The position numbers were made by a program, and so were the translations under genes. The notes under the pieces were generated by a model that worked only from the letters and a program-made list of their open reading frames with translations, searched no databases and was not told where the DNA came from. Shown here piece after piece: positions 1-5,765 of a stretch of DNA of 6,943 bases; position 1 is the stretch's first letter, and each line of letters begins with the position of its first letter. This stretch comes from Acidobacteriota bacterium (GTDB taxonomy: Bacteria; Acidobacteriota; Vicinamibacteria; Vicinamibacterales; Fen-181), in NCBI GenBank assembly GCA_003157675.1, contig PMKG01000146.1, positions 1 to 6,943 of the forward strand, read 5' to 3'.

Positions 1-43
1 GGTCGATGTGGCCGGCGGTGCCGATGATGACGTGGCGCGGCAT
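1..43 (-). CDS. selB: SelB, selenocysteine-specific elongation factor (N-terminal fragment, cut by left edge)
   Basis: Only the first 14 codons lie in the window, reading MPRHVIIGTAGHID. This is the start of the GTPase G1 (P-loop) motif, and the IIGTAGHID form is characteristic of SelB; EF-Tu has GTIGHVD and LepA has IAHIDHG at this place. SelB is the EF-Tu-like GTPase that carries Sec-tRNA(Sec) to UGA codons marked by a SECIS element. The ATG at 43 lies 14 bases after the rnr stop. An in-frame GTG at 61 overlaps that stop as GTGA and would add six residues (VIDIPR, with V read as fMet). Neither start has a clear Shine-Dalgarno sequence. I prefer the ATG because SelB proteins normally begin just before the GTAGHIDHGKT motif. 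The spacing implies co-transcription with rnr. The call rests on a very short stretch, so another translational GTPase is possible but less likely. Confidence 0.75.
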   Translation of the reverse strand, partial: MPRHVIIGTAGHID

Positions 44-57
44 GCGCGGAATGTCGA

Positions 58-2343
58 TCACTTGCGGCCGCGGGAGCGCAGGCGGGCGTTGCGGCCCGGC
101 CGTGACGCCCGCAACGGCATCGAGTTCTTCGAGGTCTTCTTCGGCTGCGCGCCGGCGCGGGCCGGAGCCCCGCGCTTCACCGCGTCGAGAATCTCGACGA
201 GTCCGAGCTCGATCTGCCGCCGGTCGAAGTCGACCCGCAGCACCCGCACCTGCACGCGGTCGCCGAGCCGGTACACCTTCCCCGTGTTCTCGCCCCGGAG
301 CGAGTGGGTGCCGTCGAGGAACCGGTAGTAGTCGTTGGCCATGGTGGCGACGTGCACGAGGCCATCCACCACGTACTCGACGAGCTGCACGAACAGGCCG
401 AACGAGGAGACGCCGGTGATGTAGCCGTCGAATTCGTCGCCCACCTTGTCGTGCATGAACCGGACCTTCTTCCACTGAACCAGTTCCCGCTCCGCCTCGT
501 CGGCCCGCCGCTCCCGGTCCGACGAGACGCGCGCCGTTTCGGGCAGCAGTGCCTCCCACCGCTCGCGGTCCGCGTCCGCTAACGCCACGCCCCGTGCCGC
601 GCGCAGCAGGCGGTGGACGACCAGGTCCGGATAGCGCCGGATCGGCGACGTGAAATGCGTGTAGCTCTCGAAGGCCAGGCCGAAGTGCCCCAGGTTCTCC
701 GGCGCGTAGCGGGCCTTCTGCATCGTCCGCAGCATCAGCACGGCGACGGCCCGCTCGGCTGGCGTCCCGTGGATCTTGTCGAGCAGCGCCTGGAAGTGGC
801 GCGGTCGGACCTCGCCGGCCGGCGCGCCGAGGCTCAGGCCGAGCCCGGAGACGAAGGCCTCGAACTGCTCGACCTTCATCGGGTCGGGCCGCTCGTGTAC
901 GCGGTAGAGGCCCGGGACCTCGCTCGCTTCCAGGAACTCCGCCACGGTCTCGTTCGCGAGCAGCATGAACTCTTCGACGATGCGGTGGGCGATGTTCCGC
1001 TCGGCGGCGACGATCGCCTCCACCTGCCCGGCCTCGTCTTGCCTGACCTCCGCCTCGTCGAAGTCGAAATCGATGGCGCCGAGGCGCCGCCGCCGGTCGT
1101 TCAGGATCCGGAACAGCTCCCGCATCCGCTCGAACATCGGCACGAGCGGAGCGTAGCGGGCGGACACGGCCGGGTCGCGGTCCGTGAGAATCGCGTTCAC
1201 ATCCGTGTAGGTCATCCGCTCCCGCGTGCGAATGATGCCGTCGTGGAACTCGCGCCGCAGCACCGTGCCCTGGCGATCCACTTCCATGAGGCACGACTGC
1301 ACGAGACGGTCGACGCGGGGGTTCAGGCTGCACAGGCCTGTCGCCAGATCGGACGGAAACATGTGCAGCGCGCGGTCCGGGAAGTACACCGATGTCCCTC
1401 TCTCGTAGGCTTCGGCGTCGAGGGCGCTGCCCTCGCGCACGTAGTGGGAGACGTCGGCGATGTGGACGCCGAGATGGAAGTGGCCGTTCTCCAGCTTCTC
1501 GACCGAGATCGCGTCGTCGAAGTCGCGGGCGTGCTCGCCGTCGATCGTGACGATGTCGAGACCGCGGAAGTCGGTGCGCCCGGCGAGGTCGTGCTTCCGG
1601 GCGTGCATCGCGCGCGGGGCGTCCTGCCCCGCCACGAGCCGTTGCGCCTCGGCCATCGCCGCCTCGCCGTGCGCGTCTGGCAGGCCGTACTTGCGGACGA
1701 TGATCGTCGTGTCGACGCCCGGCTCGTCGATGCGGCCGAGGATCTCGACGATGCGCCCGACCGGCCCGCGCGTCGCCGTGGGCCACCGGACGATCTCGAC
1801 GATGACCATCTGCCCGGACTCGGCGCCTCCGTGGCTCCCGGGCGCCACGGCGACATCCGTCCCCAGGCGCTGGTCGAACGGGGTGACGAAGCCGAGGCCC
1901 CCGCTGTCGATGTCGAACCGGCCGACGACGGTCTGGTTGGCGCGGCGCAGGATCTTGACGATGCGGCCCTCCGGGCGGTCGCCGGCCCGGTGCCGCTCGA
2001 TGCGCACGACGACACGATCGCCGTGCATCGCCTCTTCGCGATTCGCGAGGGGGACGAACACGTCGCCCTCGCGGTCGGCTCGCGGCCCGTCGGGTACCAC
2101 GAAGGCCGACCCTCCCGCGATGGCCTGGAGGCGGCCGACGAGGAGGTCCATCTTCTCGGCCACGCCGAATCGGCGGCCGCGAACCTCGACAAGCGCCCCA
2201 TCGGCAACCAGCGCCTTGAGCTGGCGCCGGAAGCTCGCACTCTGCTCGCGGGGAATCTTCAGCAACTGGGTCAGCTCCCGCGCCGACGCGGGGTGCTGGG
2301 CCCGTTCGCGCACGAGGCGGAGGATCTCTTCGGATTTAAGCAT
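58..2343 (-). CDS. rnr: Ribonuclease R (RNase II/RNB family 3'-5' exoribonuclease)
   Basis: Complete 761-residue protein, close to the roughly 800 residues of known RNase R. This cytoplasmic, processive hydrolytic exonuclease degrades structured RNA from the 3' end in mRNA decay and rRNA/tRNA quality control. The domain order is typical: an N-terminal winged-helix-like region (about 1-62), two cold-shock/OB domains (about 66-200), the RNB catalytic domain (about 253-585) and an S1 RNA-binding domain (about 634-716). The metal-binding site is intact in DGEHARDFDDA, with D268, D274, D276 and D277 matching the four catalytic aspartates of the family. The HFTSPIRRYPDL motif (563-574) carries the conserved arginines R569 and R570. 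A basic tail (about 724-761, rich in K and R) follows S1, as in other RNase R proteins. The ATG at 2343 lies 21 bases after the glycerate kinase stop, with no obvious ribosome binding site. Together with the adjoining selB start this suggests an operon. The S1 domain and basic tail favour RNase R over RNase II. Confidence 0.96.
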   Translation of the reverse strand: MLKSEEILRLVRERAQHPASARELTQLLKIPREQSASFRRQLKALVADGALVEVRGRRFGVAEKMDLLVGRLQAIAGGSAFVVPDGPRADREGDVFVPLANREEAMHGDRVVVRIERHRAGDRPEGRIVKILRRANQTVVGRFDIDSGGLGFVTPFDQRLGTDVAVAPGSHGGAESGQMVIVEIVRWPTATRGPVGRIVEILGRIDEPGVDTTIIVRKYGLPDAHGEAAMAEAQRLVAGQDAPRAMHARKHDLAGRTDFRGLDIVTIDGEHARDFDDAISVEKLENGHFHLGVHIADVSHYVREGSALDAEAYERGTSVYFPDRALHMFPSDLATGLCSLNPRVDRLVQSCLMEVDRQGTVLRREFHDGIIRTRERMTYTDVNAILTDRDPAVSARYAPLVPMFERMRELFRILNDRRRRLGAIDFDFDEAEVRQDEAGQVEAIVAAERNIAHRIVEEFMLLANETVAEFLEASEVPGLYRVHERPDPMKVEQFEAFVSGLGLSLGAPAGEVRPRHFQALLDKIHGTPAERAVAVLMLRTMQKARYAPENLGHFGLAFESYTHFTSPIRRYPDLVVHRLLRAARGVALADADRERWEALLPETARVSSDRERRADEAERELVQWKKVRFMHDKVGDEFDGYITGVSSFGLFVQLVEYVVDGLVHVATMANDYYRFLDGTHSLRGENTGKVYRLGDRVQVRVLRVDFDRRQIELGLVEILDAVKRGAPARAGAQPKKTSKNSMPLRASRPGRNARLRSRGRK

Positions 2344-2364
2344 GGTCGTTACTGAGAGTGTAGA

Positions 2365-3699
2365 TCAGGCGCCGGGCGCGAGGAGCAGCACCAGGATGTC
2401 CCCGACATTGGTGCCGGTCGGGCCGGTGAAGACGAGATCTCCGAGCGGTTCGAAGAAGTGGTAGGCGTCGTTGTCAGCGAGGTATTCGTCAGGCGCCTTC
2501 AGGCCGGCGTGCCTCGCCCGCTCGACCGTCGTCACGTCGCAGACCGCTCCGGCCGCATCGGTCGGCCCGTCGATCCCGTCGGTGCCGCCGCTGAGCAGCG
2601 CGGCCGGCGCGTCGAGGCGGGAGAGGGCCGTGGCCGCCGCCAGCGCGACTTCCTGGTTGCGTCCTCCGCGCCCCGCTCCGACCACCCGGACCGTCGTCTC
2701 GCCGGTGGCGATGACGCAGGTCGGCGCATCGACATGGTCGAGGCCGCCCGTCGCGTCGGCGACGAACCGCGGGCCGGCCTCTCGAGCCAGGCCGACGACC
2801 GGCTCCGCACGCACGACGACCCTGTAACCCAGCGACTGGGCCATCGCGGCCGCGCCGGCCGCTGCCGTGGCCCGCGATCCGATGACACGCGCCGTCTGAT
2901 TCGTGAGACGCGGGTCGTCGGGCTTCGGCGTCTCTGGCGCCTCTCCGCCGGCGCCCGCCTGGAGCAGCGCGACCACCGCTCGCGGGAACGCCTCGGCGCC
3001 GCCGAAGCGCGCGAGCACCGACAACGCGTCCCGAAACGTGCTCGGATCCGGCACGGTGGGCCCCGATCCGATCAGGCTGAGGTCGTCCCCGATGACGTCC
3101 GAGACGGCCAGCGTCAGCACGGACGCGGCGGTCGCGGCCGCCAGCTGTCCGCCTTTGATGGCTGACAGGTGCTTGCGAACCGTGTTCAGCGCCTCGATGT
3201 CCGCGCCCGCCAGCAGCAGGCGCGTGGTGGTGTCTCGCTTGTCCGCCAGCATGACGGCGGCCCTTGGCATGGCCATCAGCGAGGAGGCGCCGCCGGAGAG
3301 CAGTACGAGGAGCCGGCCGTCGGGGGGCACGCTGCGAACAAACGCCAGCGCCCTCCGTCCGGCATCGACGCTGTGCTCGTCCGGAACCGGATGGCTCCCT
3401 TCGACCCACGCCATCCCGGGCGGCAGCGCCGGCTCCGGCGCCGGGCCGATCACCAGCCCTTCCGCCACCTTCACCGGGGAGGTGCAGGCGAGCGCGGCCG
3501 CCATCTGCGCCGAGGCCTTGCCCACGCCGAGGACGTGCACGGGTCGCGACACGAAGGCCCGATGCTCGGGGACGGTCAGCGCGGATTCGAGGAGCCGGGT
3601 GGCGTGCGACGCGTCGAGGGCAGCGCGGAAGATCGCGGCGAGATCGCGATGGAGGCGGTCGATGCGGGAGGTCAGTTCGCCGTTCTCGGATTGGACCAC
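2365..3699 (-). CDS. Glycerate 2-kinase, MOFRL family (GckA/TtuD type)
   Basis: It phosphorylates D-glycerate with ATP, giving 2-phosphoglycerate in this family, and so feeds glycerate from serine, glyoxylate or sugar-acid breakdown into lower glycolysis. With the GTG start at 3699 the protein has 444 residues, near the family norm. Visible family motifs are GVGKAS (58-63), LLSGGASSL (133-141), NTVRKHLSAIKGG (172-184), SDVIGDDLSLIGSGP (200-214), GETTV (333-337), GRGGRNQE (343-350), SGGTDGIDGPTDAAG (370-384) and the C-terminal GPTGTNVGD (426-434). The first part is the DUF4147-type N-terminal domain and the last third is the MOFRL domain. The frame is open up to an ATG at 4002, but that extension lies over the better-coding 96-residue gene and does not look like this family. 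The GTG start overlaps the end of that gene by 28 bases and has no clear ribosome binding site, which suggests coupled translation. A CTG at 3675 is another candidate. The family call is firm; the start is not. Confidence 0.93.
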   Translation of the reverse strand: MVQSENGELTSRIDRLHRDLAAIFRAALDASHATRLLESALTVPEHRAFVSRPVHVLGVGKASAQMAAALACTSPVKVAEGLVIGPAPEPALPPGMAWVEGSHPVPDEHSVDAGRRALAFVRSVPPDGRLLVLLSGGASSLMAMPRAAVMLADKRDTTTRLLLAGADIEALNTVRKHLSAIKGGQLAAATAASVLTLAVSDVIGDDLSLIGSGPTVPDPSTFRDALSVLARFGGAEAFPRAVVALLQAGAGGEAPETPKPDDPRLTNQTARVIGSRATAAAGAAAMAQSLGYRVVVRAEPVVGLAREAGPRFVADATGGLDHVDAPTCVIATGETTVRVVGAGRGGRNQEVALAAATALSRLDAPAALLSGGTDGIDGPTDAAGAVCDVTTVERARHAGLKAPDEYLADNDAYHFFEPLGDLVFTGPTGTNVGDILVLLLAPGA

Positions 3700-3962
3700 G
3701 CAGAGAGATTCGTCACCACGTCGAATTGTTCGAGCAGATTCACCATCAGCCGGTCGGCATTCTTGCACCGGCATACCTGATCGAGGTTGGCGAGCAAGCG
3801 AACCAGTGCCTGCTCGGCCGAGGTGTACGCGCGCTCGGAGTAGTACTCGCGCTGGTACCGCAGGCAGCGCTGGTGCCGGATCAGTTCTTCCCGATAAAAA
3901 TCGACGACGACACCTGGATGGAGCGCACTCGATGGCCACTGGCCAGTCACGAAGTGGTGCAT
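3672..3962 (-). CDS. Small unknown protein, 96 residues, first gene of the glycerate kinase-rnr-selB series
   Basis: I do not recognise this protein. Evidence that it is real: the ATG at 3962 follows a strong GAGGGAG ribosome binding site four bases away and a near-consensus promoter about 45 bases upstream. It is the only usual start codon between an in-frame TAG inside the promoter and the gene. About three quarters of its codons end in G or C, well above chance but lower than in its neighbours. The composition looks natural, with Y, R, E, L and Q spread through a probably helical middle (about 19-60, containing DFYREELIRHQRCLRYQ) and a second likely helix (about 50-82). There are three cysteines (33, 64, 66), the last two in CRC. 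No signal peptide or membrane segment is visible, so it is probably cytosolic. Its end overlaps the glycerate kinase start. Lower GC at third positions could mean a younger or acquired gene, or weaker selection. No function can be assigned. Confidence 0.72.
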   Translation of the reverse strand: MHHFVTGQWPSSALHPGVVVDFYREELIRHQRCLRYQREYYSERAYTSAEQALVRLLANLDQVCRCKNADRLMVNLLEQFDVVTNLSAWSNPRTAN

Positions 3963-3966
3963 GCGA

Positions 3967-3973
3967 CTCCCTC
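3967..3973 (-). promoter_or_regulatory. Ribosome binding site of the 96-residue gene
   Basis: On the minus strand this reads GAGGGAG, four bases before the ATG at 3962. It is one of the clearest Shine-Dalgarno sequences in the window and supports that start. It also forms the 3' arm of a possible leader hairpin (3968-3989). Confidence 0.6.
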
Positions 3974-3989
3974 GTAAGATACGGAGGAA
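3968..3989 (-). promoter_or_regulatory. Leader hairpin that would mask the ribosome binding site
   Basis: In the minus-strand transcript TTCCT (3989-3985) can pair with AGGGA (3972-3968, one G-U pair), and CGTA (3983-3980) with TACG (3976-3973). One C (3984) bulges and the loop is TCT. The 3' arm contains most of the GAGGGAG ribosome binding site, so folding would hide it. The pairing is read directly; any regulatory role is inferred. Confidence 0.35.
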
Positions 3990-3990
3990 T

Positions 3991-4010
3991 ACCGGTAGGC
4001 ACCGACCAGT
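3991..4010 (-). promoter_or_regulatory. Inverted repeat across the -10 end and start site (possible operator)
   Basis: On the minus strand ACTGGT and ACCGGT form arms (one mismatch as DNA, a G-U pair as RNA) around CGGTGCCT. Inside this, CGGT-GCCT-ACCG is a perfect short repeat. It begins in the last bases of the TAGACT -10 and covers the expected transcription start near 4001. That is a typical place for a repressor operator, but short GC-rich inverted repeats also occur by chance. Confidence 0.25.
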
Positions 4011-4036
4011 CTATTGATGGTTCGCGGCCGTGTCAA
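4008..4036 (-). promoter_or_regulatory. Sigma-70-type promoter for the 96-residue gene and downstream operon
   Basis: Minus-strand TTGACA (4036-4031, a perfect -35) is followed by a 17-base spacer and TAGACT (4013-4008, four of six matches to TATAAT). The expected start near 4001 gives a leader of about 39 bases before the ATG at 3962. Its position in the only gap between ftsX and the next gene, in an otherwise GC-rich sequence, makes it convincing. Confidence 0.7.
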
Positions 4037-4079
4037 CGGCGACCGAATCGCTCCGGGCTGGCCCCAGCAACGGACGGGG

Positions 4080-4104
4080 ACGAATCGTAATTCTTGAAAT
4101 TCGT
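4080..4104 (-). repeat. Short inverted repeat ACGAAT / ATTCGT downstream of ftsX
   Basis: Perfect six-base arms (4104-4099 and 4085-4080) flank 13 bases, in an AT-richer patch of the ftsX to 96-residue-gene intergenic region. It lies 22 bases past the ftsX stop and 44 bases upstream of the -35. No T run follows on the minus strand, so it is not a standard intrinsic terminator. It could be a weak mRNA 3' structure, a regulator site or chance. Confidence 0.2.
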
Positions 4105-4125
4105 TTCGATCGACATGATTCCAGG

Positions 4126-5013
4126 TCAGTGGATCCGCCGCGAGGCCACCAGGCCGCCCAGGCACCCGACGGCCATGCCGCCGACGATCAGCCCGGCGAC
4201 CGACAGGCCCGACAGGAACTCGATCCGACCGACCTCGAACAGCCCCGCTGCCAGGGCGGACAGCCGAGGCGCGGAGAGCGTCAGCGCGACGCGCAGCAGC
4301 GCGAGGGCGACGACGGCGCCCAGCCCGCCCTGGATCATCCCCTCGCACACGAAGGGGCCGCGGATGAACGAGAGCGGCGCCCCGACGAGTTCCATGATCT
4401 CGATCTCGTCACGCCGGGCGTACAGCGAGAGCCGGACGACGTTGGTGACCGTGAGCGCCGCCGCCAGCACGAGCACGCCCGCCAGCAGCAGGCCGGTCCA
4501 GCGCACGAAGTTCCCGAGCGACACCAGACGATCGAGCCAGCGCCGGTCGTACCGAACGTCCGCCACCCCCGCCATCCGCGAGACGCGGGCCGACAATCGC
4601 TCGACGGCGGCGGCGGACTGGTCGGACCCGAGACGGACCTCGAAGGAGGCCGGGAGCGGGTTGTCCGCGGCCGAATCCGTGGCCGGCGCCAGTTCCGGGA
4701 AGTTCTTCCGGAACCGCGCGAGCGCAGCGGTCTTCGACACGAATTCGACGGCCGCGACCGAGGGAGTGGCGCGGAGGACGTTCCGGACGGCGGCCCGCTC
4801 GCCGTCGGTCGACTCGTCGCGAAGGTAGACCGACAACTCCGCCGATCGGCTCCATTGATCGACGGTGCGCTGGACGTGGCCCGCCACGAGCAGGAACAGG
4901 CCGAGCACAAACGCCGCGATGGCGATCGTGAGCACCGACAGAATCGCCGCGCTCCGCCCGCGCCAGACGCTCGCCCACGCCTCGGTCACGAAGTAGGTCA
5001 GGCCGGCGATCAT
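4126..5013 (-). CDS. ftsX: Cell division protein FtsX (membrane subunit of FtsEX)
   Basis: Complete 295-residue inner-membrane protein that works with FtsE. The complex uses ATP at the septum to activate peptidoglycan hydrolases and does not transport a substrate. The topology is typical: a short cytoplasmic N terminus, membrane segment 1 (about 21-45), a large periplasmic loop (about 46-170) with SVYL (61-64) and NPLPASFEV (118-126), then three segments (about 171-192, 226-250 and 268-290). The cytoplasmic loop after segment 2 carries RRDEIEIMELVGA (200-212), the family hallmark, followed by GPFVCEGMIQG (219-229). The ATG at 5013 follows the ftsE stop by 16 bases, with GGGAG six bases upstream as ribosome binding site, so the two genes are surely co-transcribed. 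No EnvC- or M23-type hydrolase partner gene follows; the next gene has its own promoter. Length and motifs are normal. Confidence 0.95.
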   Translation of the reverse strand: MIAGLTYFVTEAWASVWRGRSAAILSVLTIAIAAFVLGLFLLVAGHVQRTVDQWSRSAELSVYLRDESTDGERAAVRNVLRATPSVAAVEFVSKTAALARFRKNFPELAPATDSAADNPLPASFEVRLGSDQSAAAVERLSARVSRMAGVADVRYDRRWLDRLVSLGNFVRWTGLLLAGVLVLAAALTVTNVVRLSLYARRDEIEIMELVGAPLSFIRGPFVCEGMIQGGLGAVVALALLRVALTLSAPRLSALAAGLFEVGRIEFLSGLSVAGLIVGGMAVGCLGGLVASRRIH

Positions 5014-5029
5014 CGCAGGCTCCCGCGGT

Positions 5030-5689
5030 TCATGCCGATTCCGTCACCGACCCGTGGTCGAGCGCGATGGTCCGCCGCCCGACGTGGTGAATCAGCTCGC
5101 GATCGTGCGTGGCGACCAGCACGGTCGTCCCGCCGGCGTTCATCTCGCGGAACAGGTTCATGATTTCGAGCGCCAGATCGGGGTCGAGGTTCCCGGTCGG
5201 CTCGTCGGCGAGCACCAGCACCGGTTCGTTGACCAGGGCGCGCGCGATCGCCACGCGCTGCTGCTCTCCGCCGGACAGCTCCAGCGGGAACGCGTTGGCG
5301 CGGTGCTGCAGTCCCACCCACTTGAGCACCTGGAAGGTCCGCCGCCGCTGCTGCACGTCGGGCACCCCGAGGATGCGCAGCGCGAAGATCACGTTCTCGA
5401 ACACGGTCTTCCGCGGGATCAGCTTGAAGTCCTGGAACACGAAGCCGAGGGTCCGGCGGTAGCGCTGGACGTCGGCCGGCCCCAGCGCGGCCAGGTCCCG
5501 GCCGTCGACGAGGACACGGCCGGCGGTGGGGACCTCCTGCCTGAGGAGGATGCGCAGAAGCGTCGTCTTGCCAGCCCCGCTCGGGCCGGTGAGAAAGGCG
5601 AACTCCCCCCGCCCGACGCGCATCGTGACGTCGTGGAGGGCGAACACCTCGCGAGCGTAGCGCTTGGAGAGTCCGTCGATTTCGATCAC
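5030..5689 (-). CDS. ftsE: Cell division ATP-binding protein FtsE
   Basis: Cytoplasmic ABC ATPase partner of FtsX, 219 residues with the GTG start at 5689, close to the usual 220. All nucleotide-binding motifs are intact: Walker A GPSGAGKT (35-42), Q-loop Q87 in FVFQDFKL, signature LSGGEQQR (138-145), Walker B VLVLADEP (157-164, catalytic E163), D-loop GNLDP (166-170) and switch histidine H195. FVFQDFKLI with the LLRQEVPTAG region is typical of FtsE, and the adjacent ftsX settles the call over LolD/MacB-type ATPases. The frame stays open upstream to an ATG at 5800, but that extension overlaps the end of gatB and has no family character. GTG-ATC-GAA gives the expected short start before EIDGLSKRY. 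No strong ribosome binding site is seen before the GTG. A TGCTATACT promoter candidate lies about 60 bases upstream. Confidence 0.95.
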   Translation of the reverse strand: MIEIDGLSKRYAREVFALHDVTMRVGRGEFAFLTGPSGAGKTTLLRILLRQEVPTAGRVLVDGRDLAALGPADVQRYRRTLGFVFQDFKLIPRKTVFENVIFALRILGVPDVQQRRRTFQVLKWVGLQHRANAFPLELSGGEQQRVAIARALVNEPVLVLADEPTGNLDPDLALEIMNLFREMNAGGTTVLVATHDRELIHHVGRRTIALDHGSVTESA

Positions 5690-5765
5690 AGTGTTCGGCC
5701 GCGCGGCGCTGGACAGCGTGCCGGCGCCGGTCGGGCAGCCGGCGGCGAGTATAGCACCGCGACGT
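5690..5765 (-). other. gatB-ftsE intergenic region
   Basis: This 76-base GC-rich gap holds the extended -10 candidate (5748-5756). It also holds a GC-rich inverted repeat, GCCGG (5743-5739) with CCGGC (5730-5726), in which the start of the expected ftsE transcript would lie. No T run follows, so I see no convincing terminator for gatB, and some read-through into ftsE is likely. Confidence 0.5.
5748..5756 (-). promoter_or_regulatory. Extended -10 promoter candidate for ftsEX
   Basis: On the minus strand TGCTATACT combines a TGn extension with a -10 matching five of six consensus bases. No -35 is recognisable at the usual distance, which would fall inside the end of gatB; extended -10 promoters can work without one. 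The start would be near 5741, giving a leader of about 50 bases before the ftsE GTG. Confidence 0.4.

Noticed and set aside
613..2355. A 580-codon open frame on the plus strand, antisense to almost all of rnr
   Set aside because: The minus strand carries a complete RNase R with every catalytic residue. The antisense product is an Arg/Asp/Val/Ala-rich sequence with no recognisable motif, as expected when a GC-rich gene with G/C third positions is read on the other strand.
1460..2464. A second long plus-strand open frame over rnr and the intergenic junction
   Set aside because: Its product is dominated by Arg, Ser, Pro and Thr in low-complexity order and spans the end of one real gene and the start of another. 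It is a GC-driven shadow.
3700..4002. N-terminal extension of the glycerate kinase to an ATG at 4002 (545 residues)
   Set aside because: The extra 101 residues look like out-of-frame translation, overlap the better-supported 96-residue gene, begin within the promoter leader and do not match the known family start.
4062..4125. Possible intrinsic terminator for ftsX (CCCC...GGGG and nearby repeats)
   Set aside because: The pairing arms are short and no run of T follows on the minus strand.
4030..5163. A 377-codon plus-strand open frame antisense to ftsX and the end of ftsE
   Set aside because: The product is full of Arg, Gln, Asp and His with no domain, and it lies opposite a clear FtsX/FtsE pair.
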